Source of the DNA: Treponema sp.
GTDB taxonomy: Bacteria > Spirochaetota > Spirochaetia > Treponematales > Breznakiellaceae
Length of the DNA stretch: 5,674 bases
NCBI GenBank assembly: GCA_031263435.1
Contig: JAISFT010000026.1
Coordinates: 1 to 5,674 of the forward strand
Direction: 5' to 3'
The notes beneath the pieces are model-generated. The model was not told the origin of the DNA and searched no databases. It saw only the letters and a program-made list of their open reading frames with translations. Shown piece by piece: positions 1 through 5,375 of the stretch (its first letter is position 1; each line of letters starts with the position of its first letter). Made by a program: the position numbers and the translations under genes.

Positions 1-861
1 CTGGCCGAATTTAAAACCCTGGCGGACAAGGCCCTTTCCGGCGGCGATGAGGCCAAGGAAACCTGGGAGACCTTTATCGGCCAGTTCAACCGGCCCCTTA
101 AAGAGGGCCTGTACCAGGATTACGCCAACCGCGACGCCCTCCAGGAGCTGGTACGGTTCAAGAGCAGCGCCGTGGAGGGCTGGACCGGCCTGGCGGACTA
201 CGTTTCCCGGATGAAAAGCGATCAGAAGAACATCTACTACATCACCGGGGGCGATGAAAAGACTCTGCGGGCCAGCCCGCTGTTGGAAGCCTACCGGGCC
301 AAGGATATCGAGGTCCTCATCATGGACGACGAGATCGACGACATTGTGATCCCATCGCTCCACAGTTATCGCCAGGAGAAGCCCGGCGCGGACGGCAAAG
401 CCGACGGCAAGACCGAAAGCCAGTCCTGGGAGCTTAAGGCGGTGAACCGGGCCGGGGCCGATGAGGAACTGGGGGAGAAGAAGGACCGGGCGGCGGAAAA
501 GGAAATTCGGCCGGTGATCGAGAAGATCAAGAAGGCCCTGGGGGACCGGGTGAAGGAAGTTAAGCTTTCCCGCCGGCTCCACGATTCCCCTTCCTGCATC
601 GTGGCGGACGAAAACGATCCCAGTATCCAGATGGCCCAGATGCTCCGGGCCATGGGCCAGACCGAAATGCCCGAGGTAAAGCCGATCCTGGAGGTAAACG
701 GGGACCATCCCATTGTGGCGGGTCTTAAAACCACCGAGGACGAGGGGAAGATTGCCGATGTGGCGGGGGTATTACTGGACCAGGCCCTGCTGGTGGAGGG
801 AATAAAGCTTAAGGACCCCGCGGATTTCGTGAAGCGGCTTAACCGGCTCCTGGCGAACTGA
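1..861 (+). CDS. htpG: HtpG (Hsp90-family chaperone), C-terminal part, 5' end outside window
   Basis: This is the last 286 residues of the bacterial Hsp90 chaperone, an ATP-driven cytosolic homodimer that remodels client proteins. The frame is open from base 1, so the gene begins upstream; the N-terminal ATPase domain is missing. The visible part starts inside the middle domain, with the family segment FNRPLKEGLYQDYANRDAL followed by LVRF; the arginine-containing NRDAL/LVRF helix corresponds to the region that helps ATP hydrolysis. Next come DYVSRMK, YYITGGD and the IEVLIMDDEID strand. A charged linker rich in Gly, Lys, Asp and Glu leads into the C-terminal dimerisation domain (LSRRLHDSPSCIVAD, then QMAQMLRAMGQ and the terminal FVKRLNRLLAN). 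Its length fits the last 45% of a normal HtpG. A GTG at 172 is internal, not a start. The 3' end overlaps the converging U32 gene by 23 bp, and no terminator hairpin is visible after the stop. Confidence 0.96.
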   Translation: MAEFKTLADKALSGGDEAKETWETFIGQFNRPLKEGLYQDYANRDALQELVRFKSSAVEGWTGLADYVSRMKSDQKNIYYITGGDEKTLRASPLLEAYRAKDIEVLIMDDEIDDIVIPSLHSYRQEKPGADGKADGKTESQSWELKAVNRAGADEELGEKKDRAAEKEIRPVIEKIKKALGDRVKEVKLSRRLHDSPSCIVADENDPSIQMAQMLRAMGQTEMPEVKPILEVNGDHPIVAGLKTTEDEGKIADVAGVLLDQALLVEGIKLKDPADFVKRLNRLLAN

Positions 862-3097
862 GGCCCCGGACCGGCAGCTTATCCTGGTCTTCCTGATAAA
901 AGCCGTCTTTCCAGTTAAAGCGGCTTATATCCGGCAGGGGGATGGCGTTTTGAGCGGACTTCATAAGGTCCCGGTAATGATTTTTTTTGATGGAGGGGCC
1001 GGATTTTCCGCAGGGGCTGCCGGACAGATCCAGGATAAAGCGGCTAAAGCCCGCTTCCCGCAGAAAGGGAACCTTGTCTACGATGGAAAAGGGCCGCTCC
1101 GGGTATACCCGGCTCCCCGCTTCTCCGGCGGCCAGGTGGAATTCTTCCCCCCGGCTGTCGAAAAAGCGGGTAAAATGGCAGCTCCGCTCCAGATTCTCCC
1201 GGATGCGGAACAGCGCCGGCCAGGTAAAAATCGTAACAAAAACACGGGAACGGTTGGGGGGATCGACGGTCCGTTCCAGATTCTGCCGGTTGTTCTCCAA
1301 GGGGCAGACAAAATAATCCGTTCCCATAGCGGACACCAGTGATACGGCCCAGCGGTTAAAGGTGTAAAGATAGGGCCCTGCAATAAGCCCCAGACGCCTT
1401 GTCTTTCCGGCTCTGCCGCCGGGCGTAGCGTCCGCTCTGACAGGGCTGCCCGTAGCGCCGCGGAAATACGAAAAATGGCCGGGGTTATTCACTATGAACT
1501 GACGGTAGCCCTGGTTGAGCAGGGCCTCCACCATGTTCCCCAGTTCCAATTCATCGGCCTGGGGAAAGTAGGGGTCCAGGGTCAGGATAATCTCCCCCGT
1601 GTTGAAGGGCAGCGGTTCCTTCCCCAAAAGCTTCTCCACATTCCGCCGGGTCAGGGTCAGGATGACCCGTATGGGCCGGGATGATTGCAGGATAAAAAGA
1701 TCTTCGATGCGGGAAACCACCGCGTAAAATCCCTGGGGGAACATGAGTCCCTCTCCACCGGCGGCGCTCCTGTCCTGGGACATAAAAATTCCCTTCTCCG
1801 GCGCCTTGTCCCGGCCGGGAGTTCTGCGGTGAATCCCCGGGGAAACGATCCGGTCATAGCGCCGGGACATAAGCTGTGTCTGGATAAGGTATACCGTATC
1901 CCCCGGTTCAAAGCCTTCGGGGATCGATATCCAGACACCGGCCCCCGAATCGGCGGAATCATCCTTTTCAACGGCGCTTATCTTGTGGGAACGCCGGTCC
2001 CGGTCATCCGCCGCGTGGATCCGCACCGTATCTCCCGGCATGGGAACAAAGTCCCCGCCGGGGATCAGTCCCTGCCGCCGTGCCCCGGATCCCCTTACCT
2101 TTACAAGAGCGCCCAGGGGAATACCGGTTCCGCCATCCTGGGAAGGGTTCAGCCAGCTTGGGGCAGCGGAATCCGCCGTCATGCGCCCTGCCCCGGTCCT
2201 GCCGGCCGCAGGGGAACTGCGGTCAAAGTAAAATTCGGTCTTGGGACGGGCAAAGTCGTTATGCAGAATTGCCCTGGCCTTGTCCATTGTTTTGAGCAAC
2301 TGCGATTCCCCCGCGTTTTCCGCCAGGGCATCCAGAACCAGCCGGTAGGCAGACACCACGGTTCCCACATACTCGGCGCTCTTCATACGGCCCTCGATCT
2401 TGAAGGCGTTGATCCCCGCCGCGGCCAGGCCGGGTATTCGCTCGATAAGCTGCAGATCATGGGGGCTGAAATAGTAACCCCCACCGTCCTCCTGCTGATA
2501 ATAGCGGCGGCAGGCCTGGGTACAGAGCCCCCGGTTGGCAGACTTCCCCCCCAGGTAACTGGAAAAAAGACAGAGCCCGGAGGCGCTTACGCAGAGGGCG
2601 CCGTGGACAAACACCTCCAGTTCCATGTTGGTGCCGGCCCGGCAGTCCTTTAGTTCCTCAAAGGAAAGTTCCCGGGCCAGGACCACCCGGGAAAAACCGA
2701 ATTTGGAAAGGGCGTTGGCCCCCCGGGCGCTTGCTATGTTCATCTGGGTAGAAGCGTGGAGTTTAAGCGAAGGAAAACAATCCCGCACCATGGCGGCAAC
2801 CCCAAAGTCCTGCACAATAAGCCCGTCGGGGCCCAGGGCCGCCAGGTACTGGAGGAGCTGGTACATCCGGTCCGCTTCCCGCTGTTCAAAAACCGTATTT
2901 ACCGTAACGTATATCCTGCGGCCCATCGAATGAAGGGCCCTTAGGGCGCCTTCAAACTGGGAATAGGCAAAATTGGCGCTCCGCATCCGGGCGTTAAAAT
3001 TTTTTAGCCCCAGATATACCGCATCGGCCCCTTCGGCAATGGCGGCGTCTAAAGCTTCGGGGCTCCCCGCGGGGGCCAATAGTTCAAGCGGTTTCAC
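839..3097 (-). CDS. Large U32-family protein (peptidase U32 / RNA-hydroxylase-like), 752 aa
   Basis: The N-terminal 250 residues are a clear U32 domain: LELLAPAGSPEALDAAI and GADAVYLGLKNFNAR at the start, DGLIVQDFG near 91-99, HASTQMNI at 114-121, and the family signature from Glu161 (EVFVHGALC) to Ser179. Cys169, 176, 192 and 196 are in the positions of the conserved cysteine cluster, and FKIEGRMKSAEYV follows at 232-244. A small beta-rich segment (about 325-415) resembles the accessory barrel of longer U32 proteins. The C-terminal half (about 450-735) has GPYLYTFNRW and a later FNWKDGFY, suggesting a second, diverged barrel. U32 proteins were named as peptidases, but E. coli members TrhP and RlhA hydroxylate tRNA and 23S rRNA respectively; which substrate applies here cannot be told. 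At 752 aa it is longer than TrhP (about 450) and RlhA (about 650). The start is GTG at 3097, with AAGGA four bases upstream; the overlapping ATG is followed at once by TGA. The gene stands alone, divergent from trx. Confidence 0.92.
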   Translation of the reverse strand: MKPLELLAPAGSPEALDAAIAEGADAVYLGLKNFNARMRSANFAYSQFEGALRALHSMGRRIYVTVNTVFEQREADRMYQLLQYLAALGPDGLIVQDFGVAAMVRDCFPSLKLHASTQMNIASARGANALSKFGFSRVVLARELSFEELKDCRAGTNMELEVFVHGALCVSASGLCLFSSYLGGKSANRGLCTQACRRYYQQEDGGGYYFSPHDLQLIERIPGLAAAGINAFKIEGRMKSAEYVGTVVSAYRLVLDALAENAGESQLLKTMDKARAILHNDFARPKTEFYFDRSSPAAGRTGAGRMTADSAAPSWLNPSQDGGTGIPLGALVKVRGSGARRQGLIPGGDFVPMPGDTVRIHAADDRDRRSHKISAVEKDDSADSGAGVWISIPEGFEPGDTVYLIQTQLMSRRYDRIVSPGIHRRTPGRDKAPEKGIFMSQDRSAAGGEGLMFPQGFYAVVSRIEDLFILQSSRPIRVILTLTRRNVEKLLGKEPLPFNTGEIILTLDPYFPQADELELGNMVEALLNQGYRQFIVNNPGHFSYFRGATGSPVRADATPGGRAGKTRRLGLIAGPYLYTFNRWAVSLVSAMGTDYFVCPLENNRQNLERTVDPPNRSRVFVTIFTWPALFRIRENLERSCHFTRFFDSRGEEFHLAAGEAGSRVYPERPFSIVDKVPFLREAGFSRFILDLSGSPCGKSGPSIKKNHYRDLMKSAQNAIPLPDISRFNWKDGFYQEDQDKLPVRGLSSPGAG

Positions 3098-3101
3098 ATT
3101 T

Positions 3102-3107
3102 TCCTTC
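3102..3107 (-). promoter_or_regulatory. Ribosome binding site deciding the GTG start of the U32 gene
   Basis: On the minus strand GAAGGA lies four bases before GTG at 3097. The nearest ATG (3099-3097) overlaps this GTG in another frame and is followed immediately by a stop, so the GTG is the only good start. The spacing matches that of the other genes here. Confidence 0.7.
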
Positions 3108-3110
3108 TTT

Positions 3111-3128
3111 ATGCTCCGGATGCTCCGG
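3111..3128. repeat. Two tandem copies of a 9-bp unit in the U32 leader
   Basis: ATGCTCCGG occurs twice head to tail. It lies in the untranslated leader of the U32 gene, a few bases upstream of its ribosome binding site on the minus strand. The embedded CCGG palindromes can pair with each other over a five-base loop. Function unknown. Confidence 0.75.
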
Positions 3129-3168
3129 CCCTGCCGATATCCAAAAATCGCCCTTTTTCCGGGGCCGG
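3125..3168 (-). promoter_or_regulatory. Stem-loop at the predicted 5' end of the U32 transcript
   Basis: CCGGCCC (3125-3131) and GGGCCGG (3162-3168) are perfect 7-bp inverted arms. Inside them AAAAA (3143-3147) and TTTTT (3154-3158) can form an inner stem over six bases. With the TATAAT box at 3180-3175, transcription would begin near 3168, so the RNA would open with this stem-loop. It lacks a following U-run and is therefore unlikely to be a terminator. It may protect the 5' end or be regulatory; that role is inferred. Confidence 0.45.
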
Positions 3169-3221
3169 TTTTTCATTATACTGGAATCGGTTTCTAAATG
3201 CGACAAATATGAAAAATCGCC
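3143..3221. repeat. Two direct copies of AAAAATCGCC flanking the U32 -10 box
   Basis: The same 10-mer occurs at 3143-3152 and 3212-3221, 69 bp apart in the same orientation, one on each side of the U32 -10 box. They would lie near +20 and -48 of that promoter. They could be operator half-sites or chance; nothing else in the sequence identifies a regulator. The rest of the trx upstream region (3222-3356) holds no promoter I can call with confidence. Confidence 0.35.
3175..3180 (-). promoter_or_regulatory. Consensus -10 box for the U32 gene
   Basis: The minus strand reads a perfect TATAAT here. No good -35 box sits 16-18 bases upstream (the 17-base position reads TCGCAT), and there is no TG extension, so the promoter may be weak or activator-dependent. 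The predicted start near 3168 gives a leader of about 70 bases. Confidence 0.5.
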
Positions 3222-3356
3222 ATTTAAAACCAGCCATAAAAGGCCGTAACGGTTGTGCAGCATGTCAATGTAGATCTTATTTCACGGCCGCCGGACCCGA
3301 TAGGAGTTTTTTCCTGCCTTTCGTGTTAATTTCAATCGGCCATTATGGAGAAGATG

Positions 3357-3362
3357 AGGAGG
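3357..3362 (+). promoter_or_regulatory. Strong ribosome binding site of trx
   Basis: AGGAGG is a full Shine-Dalgarno sequence four bases before the ATG at 3367. It fixes the trx start. Confidence 0.85.
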
Positions 3363-3366
3363 ATTT

Positions 3367-3699
3367 ATGAGTGATGAGGCCCTTATCACAACAATTACCA
3401 GTGAAAATTTCGAGGAGGAAGTCCTGAAATCCCCGGTACCGGTCCTGCTGGATTTTTGGGCGGAATGGTGCGGCCCCTGCAGGATGATCGGACCCTTTAT
3501 AGAACAGATCGGGGCGGAATACGACGGACGGCTCAAGATCGGCAAAATAAATGTGGACGAGCAGGCGGACCTGGCTGCCCGGCATAGCATAGTATCCATC
3601 CCCACCCTGGTTCTCTACAAAAACGGCAGCCTGGTTCAGCGTCAGGTCGGCGCCACCCCCAAGCTGCAGATCGAATCCATGATCAAGGAATTTCTCTGA
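3367..3699 (+). CDS. trxA: Thioredoxin
   Basis: A 110-residue cytosolic thioredoxin that reduces protein disulfides and is itself recharged by thioredoxin reductase. The length is that of classical thioredoxins. The active site WCGPC lies at 34-38, preceded by VLLDFWAEW, in which Asp29 matches the buried Asp26 of E. coli Trx. The central strand KIGKINVDEQ, the cis-proline loop SIPTLVLYKNG (Pro79) and the glycine of QVGA follow in the usual order. There is no signal peptide or membrane segment. The ATG has a strong AGGAGG four bases upstream. The gene is divergent from the U32 gene and convergent with the lipoprotein gene, so it is probably a single-gene transcript; no thioredoxin reductase gene lies beside it. 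Its promoter is not clear: TTGTGC (3253-3258), 16 bases, TCTTAT (3275-3280) is the nearest weak candidate. The symbol assumes this is the main thioredoxin; a paralogue is possible. Confidence 0.95.
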   Translation: MSDEALITTITSENFEEEVLKSPVPVLLDFWAEWCGPCRMIGPFIEQIGAEYDGRLKIGKINVDEQADLAARHSIVSIPTLVLYKNGSLVQRQVGATPKLQIESMIKEFL

Positions 3700-3707
3700 A
3701 GATACCC

Positions 3708-3742
3708 CGCTGTCTGCGCTAAACTTGGCCCACAGAACAGCG
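3708..3742. terminator. Hairpin between the convergent trx and lipoprotein genes, possible bidirectional terminator
   Basis: CGCTGT-CTG (3708-3716) pairs with CAG-A-ACAGCG (3733-3742), giving nine base pairs with one bulged A and a 16-base loop. It starts nine bases after the trx stop and lies 19 bases beyond the lipoprotein stop on the other strand. No U-run follows on either strand, so it is not a classical intrinsic terminator; position is the main argument. Its right arm falls inside the 30-bp repeat. Confidence 0.35.
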
Positions 3743-3748
3743 TGTGCC
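3719..3748. repeat. 30-bp dispersed repeat, copy 1
   Basis: The stretch starting CTAAACTTGGCCCAC and ending AACAGCGTGTGCC matches 5008-5037 at 26 of 30 bases in the same orientation. This copy lies in the 62-bp spacer between trx and the lipoprotein gene. Read on the minus strand in the frame shared by both copies, three of the codons differ and all three changes alter the amino acid, so conservation looks like DNA-level rather than coding. Confidence 0.75.
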
Positions 3749-3761
3749 ATCAGAACAAGGA

Positions 3762-4802
3762 TCATTCCTCATAGCGCTTGGGGTTGTTTTCCGTGCCGGG
3801 GCTTACTGCGCTGGTGGCGCTGATATACCAGTCGGCATTGGTGTTGGTATCGGGCAGGGTTTTGTCCCTGGAAATGCTGCGGGTCATGGCGGTCTTGATG
3901 CCCGCCGTGATAACCGCATCGGAGGGGCCGGGGATCCTTCCTTCAGCCTGAACCCAGGCCCCCTGCCGGTAGAGCAGATCCGCGGCCTGAACAAAATGTT
4001 CCTTGGTCCACCAGGGATCGTCGTTTTCGCTCAGCATAACCGCATCAATTATCCGATCATCCTGATCCATAAGGTACACGGCATCGGTCTTGTGCAGCAG
4101 TTTTTCCGAAGCCGGCACCCAAAGATCCCGGGCATCGGCCCTCGAATCGGTACCGCCGGACAGATCCAGGGCAGTTCCGGTTTCGTTTACCATCACCGCT
4201 TCGTTGCTTTCGATGCTTCGCAGATGGAGCAGAATATACTCCCCGGCGGCGACTTCTACCGGCGGAAATTCAAAGATCAGGGGATTGGCAGTATGCCCCG
4301 CAATAAAAAGCCGCAGGGCCCCCAGATTACCCGCTTCCAAGGTTTTTAGCTCCACAAATTCGGTCCTGGGTTTTGAATACTCGGTCCGCAACTCGTTGAT
4401 AAGGATCTGCGGAATCCGCTCATTTCGGGACCGGAAGGGGACCAGCACATTAAGGGTATTGCCCTCATCGTCCTTTACCAGAATATCCGCGGTATAGGGC
4501 TCCCCGCCGGGAACATCCCCGGACAGGATTACCTGGACCAGGGCGCCGCGGGAAATTTCCTGAACCGGCAGGGGAGGATCGGTAGTAAAAGACAGAACCT
4601 CTACAGGCTGGGAAAAGCTGAACTGAAATTCCCGGGGACTCGCCGCCTTGCAGCCCAGATAAGCCGGCGTTTGCGAATGTTTACCCAGCATCTGGGCCGC
4701 CTCGCCCATAGAACAGGCGCCGCAGAACCAGGAAACCAGAACCCCAAGAAGCACGGATCCCGCCGGGGGCGCCATTCTCCCCCGGAACAAGAATTTTTTC
4801 AT
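3762..4802 (-). CDS. Lipoprotein with lamin tail domain (LTD)
   Basis: A 346-residue exported protein of unknown exact role. The N-terminus has a basic start (MKKFLFRGR), a hydrophobic stretch SVLLGVLVSWF and then Cys26-Gly-Ala-Cys30. Cys30 after GA is the likelier lipidation site; Cys at -3 departs from the usual lipobox, but spirochaetes tolerate looser ones. Residues 55-125 look like an Ig-like beta domain (FSQPVEV, then YTADILVKDDEGN). Residues 130-195 fit the lamin tail fold: PQILINELRTEY, TEFVELKTLEAGNLGALRLFIAG, FEFPPVEVAAGEYILLHL. The end (TRSISRD, DTNTNADWYI, then SPGTENN) is the pattern seen at the end of LTD-containing bacterial surface proteins and nucleases; no nuclease domain is visible here. 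The protein is probably anchored facing the periplasm or the outside. The ATG at 4802 has GGAGG five bases upstream; an in-frame TTG at 4814 overlaps that GGAGG and is not the start. Single gene with its own leader. Confidence 0.88.
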   Translation of the reverse strand: MKKFLFRGRMAPPAGSVLLGVLVSWFCGACSMGEAAQMLGKHSQTPAYLGCKAASPREFQFSFSQPVEVLSFTTDPPLPVQEISRGALVQVILSGDVPGGEPYTADILVKDDEGNTLNVLVPFRSRNERIPQILINELRTEYSKPRTEFVELKTLEAGNLGALRLFIAGHTANPLIFEFPPVEVAAGEYILLHLRSIESNEAVMVNETGTALDLSGGTDSRADARDLWVPASEKLLHKTDAVYLMDQDDRIIDAVMLSENDDPWWTKEHFVQAADLLYRQGAWVQAEGRIPGPSDAVITAGIKTAMTRSISRDKTLPDTNTNADWYISATSAVSPGTENNPKRYEE

Positions 4803-4807
4803 AAGGA

Positions 4808-4812
4808 CCTCC
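4808..4812 (-). promoter_or_regulatory. Ribosome binding site deciding the ATG start of the LTD lipoprotein gene
   Basis: Minus-strand GGAGG stands five bases before ATG at 4802. It overlaps the upstream in-frame TTG at 4814-4812, which would place translation start inside the ribosome binding site, so the shorter protein is preferred. Confidence 0.85.
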
Positions 4813-4825
4813 AAATTTTCGACGC

Positions 4826-4870
4826 GGCCGGAGCCCGGCGGCAGCCACAGCGTGCCGCGGGGCTCCGGCC
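4826..4870 (-). promoter_or_regulatory. Very stable 18-bp hairpin in the leader of the LTD lipoprotein gene
   Basis: GGCCGGAGCCCGGCGGCA (4826-4843) and TGCCGCGGGGCTCCGGCC (4853-4870) are inverted arms with 17 of 18 positions paired and a nine-base loop. It lies 13 bases before the GGAGG of the lipoprotein gene on the minus strand and leaves that site free. There is no U-run on either side, so it is not an intrinsic terminator. If the -10 box at 4881-4890 is used, it sits within about ten bases of the RNA 5' end, like stabilising 5' stem-loops known from ompA-type leaders; that role is inferred. Confidence 0.7.
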
Positions 4871-4880
4871 ACCGCCTTAC

Positions 4881-4890
4881 CTTATATATA
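4881..4890 (-). promoter_or_regulatory. Candidate -10 region for the LTD lipoprotein gene
   Basis: Minus strand reads TATATATAAG in otherwise very GC-rich DNA; TATAAG (4886-4881) matches the -10 consensus at five of six bases. No recognisable -35 lies 16-18 bases upstream. A/T tracts at about 4925-4942, roughly 50-65 bases before the expected start, could act as an UP-like element. The predicted start is near 4874. Confidence 0.4.
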
Positions 4891-4952
4891 GGGGCGGCCG
4901 TGCATGGCGCTTGGGTTTTTCCGGAATTTTTTTAAAATTTTTCAGCCGGCCC

Positions 4953-4969
4953 GCTCAGTAATGCTCAGT
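4953..4969. repeat. Two GCTCAGT copies with 10-bp period
   Basis: GCTCAGT occurs at 4953-4959 and 4963-4969, separated by AAT, so both would face the same side of the helix. It lies upstream of the lipoprotein promoter region. It could be a pair of protein-binding half-sites; chance is not excluded. Confidence 0.4.
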
Positions 4970-5007
4970 TTACCCGGCAAAAGCGAAAGGACGCCATGGA
5001 CTATAGG

Positions 5008-5037
5008 CTAAACTTGACCCACCTAACAGCGTGTACC
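5008..5037. repeat. 30-bp dispersed repeat, copy 2
   Basis: The stretch starting CTAAACTTGACCCAC and ending AACAGCGTGTACC matches 3719-3748 at 26 of 30 bases, same orientation, start to start 1289 bp apart. It directly abuts the outer arm of the inverted repeat at 5038. The two copies bracket the whole lipoprotein gene with its leader and promoter. Confidence 0.75.
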
Positions 5038-5152
5038 GCAGGGCCGGGGCAAGCCTCCGGAAAACGCTTGTAGAGCCTGCCTCCGCTATTTTCAATACGC
5101 TCCGGCAGGGAATTCCAAATGGTTTCACGGAGGCTTGCCCCGGTCCCCCTGC
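5038..5152. repeat. Long inverted repeat with nested stem, about 115 bp
   Basis: CCGGGGCAAGCCTCCG (5044-5059) and CGGAGGCTTGCCCCGG (5128-5143) are perfect 16-bp inverted arms. Outside them GCAGGG (5038-5043) pairs with CCCTGC (5147-5152) after a three-base bulge. In the 68-bp centre CCTGCC (5076-5081) pairs with GGCAGG (5104-5109), with a small TATT/AATA stem inside. A transcript of either strand would fold into a long stem with an inner hairpin. No T-run follows on either strand. It may be a non-autonomous mobile repeat, a structured RNA or a remnant; the sequence does not decide. Confidence 0.75.
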
Positions 5153-5329
5153 ACTCCCCTGCTACCACAATCATGGAGAGAATCCACAGCTTTCTAAAAA
5201 CGTAAACGCTATGCCCCGGCTCTGCCAACACAATCTCGCTTGGTTCAACCGGCCCTTATACCACGACAAACGGCGCCTGTCCTGCTCCACAGGGGGAAGA
5301 ACTGTCTGTAGGCAGGAGATATGCGGAGT

Positions 5330-5357
5330 TTCACAAAATCCCCGGTTCTGCTATGAT
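5330..5357 (+). promoter_or_regulatory. Sigma70-type promoter of rdgB
   Basis: TTCACA (5330-5335), a 16-base spacer and TATGAT (5352-5357) each match the consensus boxes at five of six positions. Transcription would start near 5364, leaving a leader of only about 12 bases before the GTG at 5376. Confidence 0.65.
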
Positions 5358-5366
5358 ACGCTTCCG

Positions 5367-5371
5367 GGAGG
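5367..5371 (+). promoter_or_regulatory. Ribosome binding site deciding the GTG start of rdgB
   Basis: GGAGG within GGGAGGGA lies four bases before GTG 5376. No other ATG, GTG or TTG occurs in frame between 5376 and the conserved LASGN segment, so this start is preferred. Confidence 0.7.
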
Positions 5372-5375
5372 GACC

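Larger units (their letters stand above)
5001..5231 (-). other. Doubtful 76-aa reading frame, possibly a relic
   Basis: A GTG-initiated frame whose protein I do not recognise. It runs across the inverted repeat and ends in copy 2 of the 30-bp repeat (its last residues are VHAVRWVKFSL). There is no ribosome binding site before the GTG, and the frame stays open upstream only for a few codons. Copy 1 of the repeat reads AHAVLWAKFS in the same frame. It could be a decayed piece of a mobile element or repeat family, or simply an open frame by chance. Confidence 0.15.
4803..5375. other. 573-bp region without a convincing gene
   Basis: Between the lipoprotein start and the rdgB start no reading frame has support as a protein gene. 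From left to right it holds the lipoprotein ribosome binding site, leader hairpin and -10 box; A/T tracts (about 4925-4942); a 10-bp-period double GCTCAGT; copy 2 of the 30-bp repeat; a perfect 16-bp inverted repeat around a 68-bp centre; about 175 bp in which I see no clear element (5153-5329); and the rdgB promoter. The size and repeat content are unlike the compact rest of the window. Confidence 0.7.

Noticed and set aside
1685..2653. 322-codon open frame on the plus strand
   Set aside because: It lies wholly antisense to the U32 gene, whose family motifs are clear; its translation is rich in Gly, Pro and Arg with no recognisable motif, as expected from the shadow of a GC-rich gene.
3744..4349. 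201-codon plus-strand frame opposite the LTD lipoprotein
   Set aside because: No ribosome binding site and no motif; the minus strand has a signal peptide, LTD motifs and a good start.
4826..4870. Intrinsic terminator
   Set aside because: The stem is strong but no T-run follows in either direction, and it lies in a leader between promoter and ribosome binding site.
5008..5037. Integron attC-like core site (ACCTAAC fits RYYYAAC)
   Set aside because: No matching GTTRRRY partner is found at attC distance, and copy 1 of the repeat breaks the motif (ACAGAAC).
5008..5037. End of an IS21-like element (TTGACCCACC-type terminal motif)
   Set aside because: The resemblance is from memory, there is no transposase gene, no inverted partner end and no target duplication in the window; kept only as one possible origin of the repeat.
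5241..5252. GGTTCAACC as a tRNA T-arm
   Set aside because: No acceptor stem, anticodon arm or D-arm can be placed around it; it is a short palindrome.
5321..5356. Eleven-codon leader frame (ATG 5321) before rdgB
   Set aside because: AGGAG stands only two bases before the ATG and the frame covers the -35 and -10 boxes of the rdgB promoter, so it would not be on that transcript.
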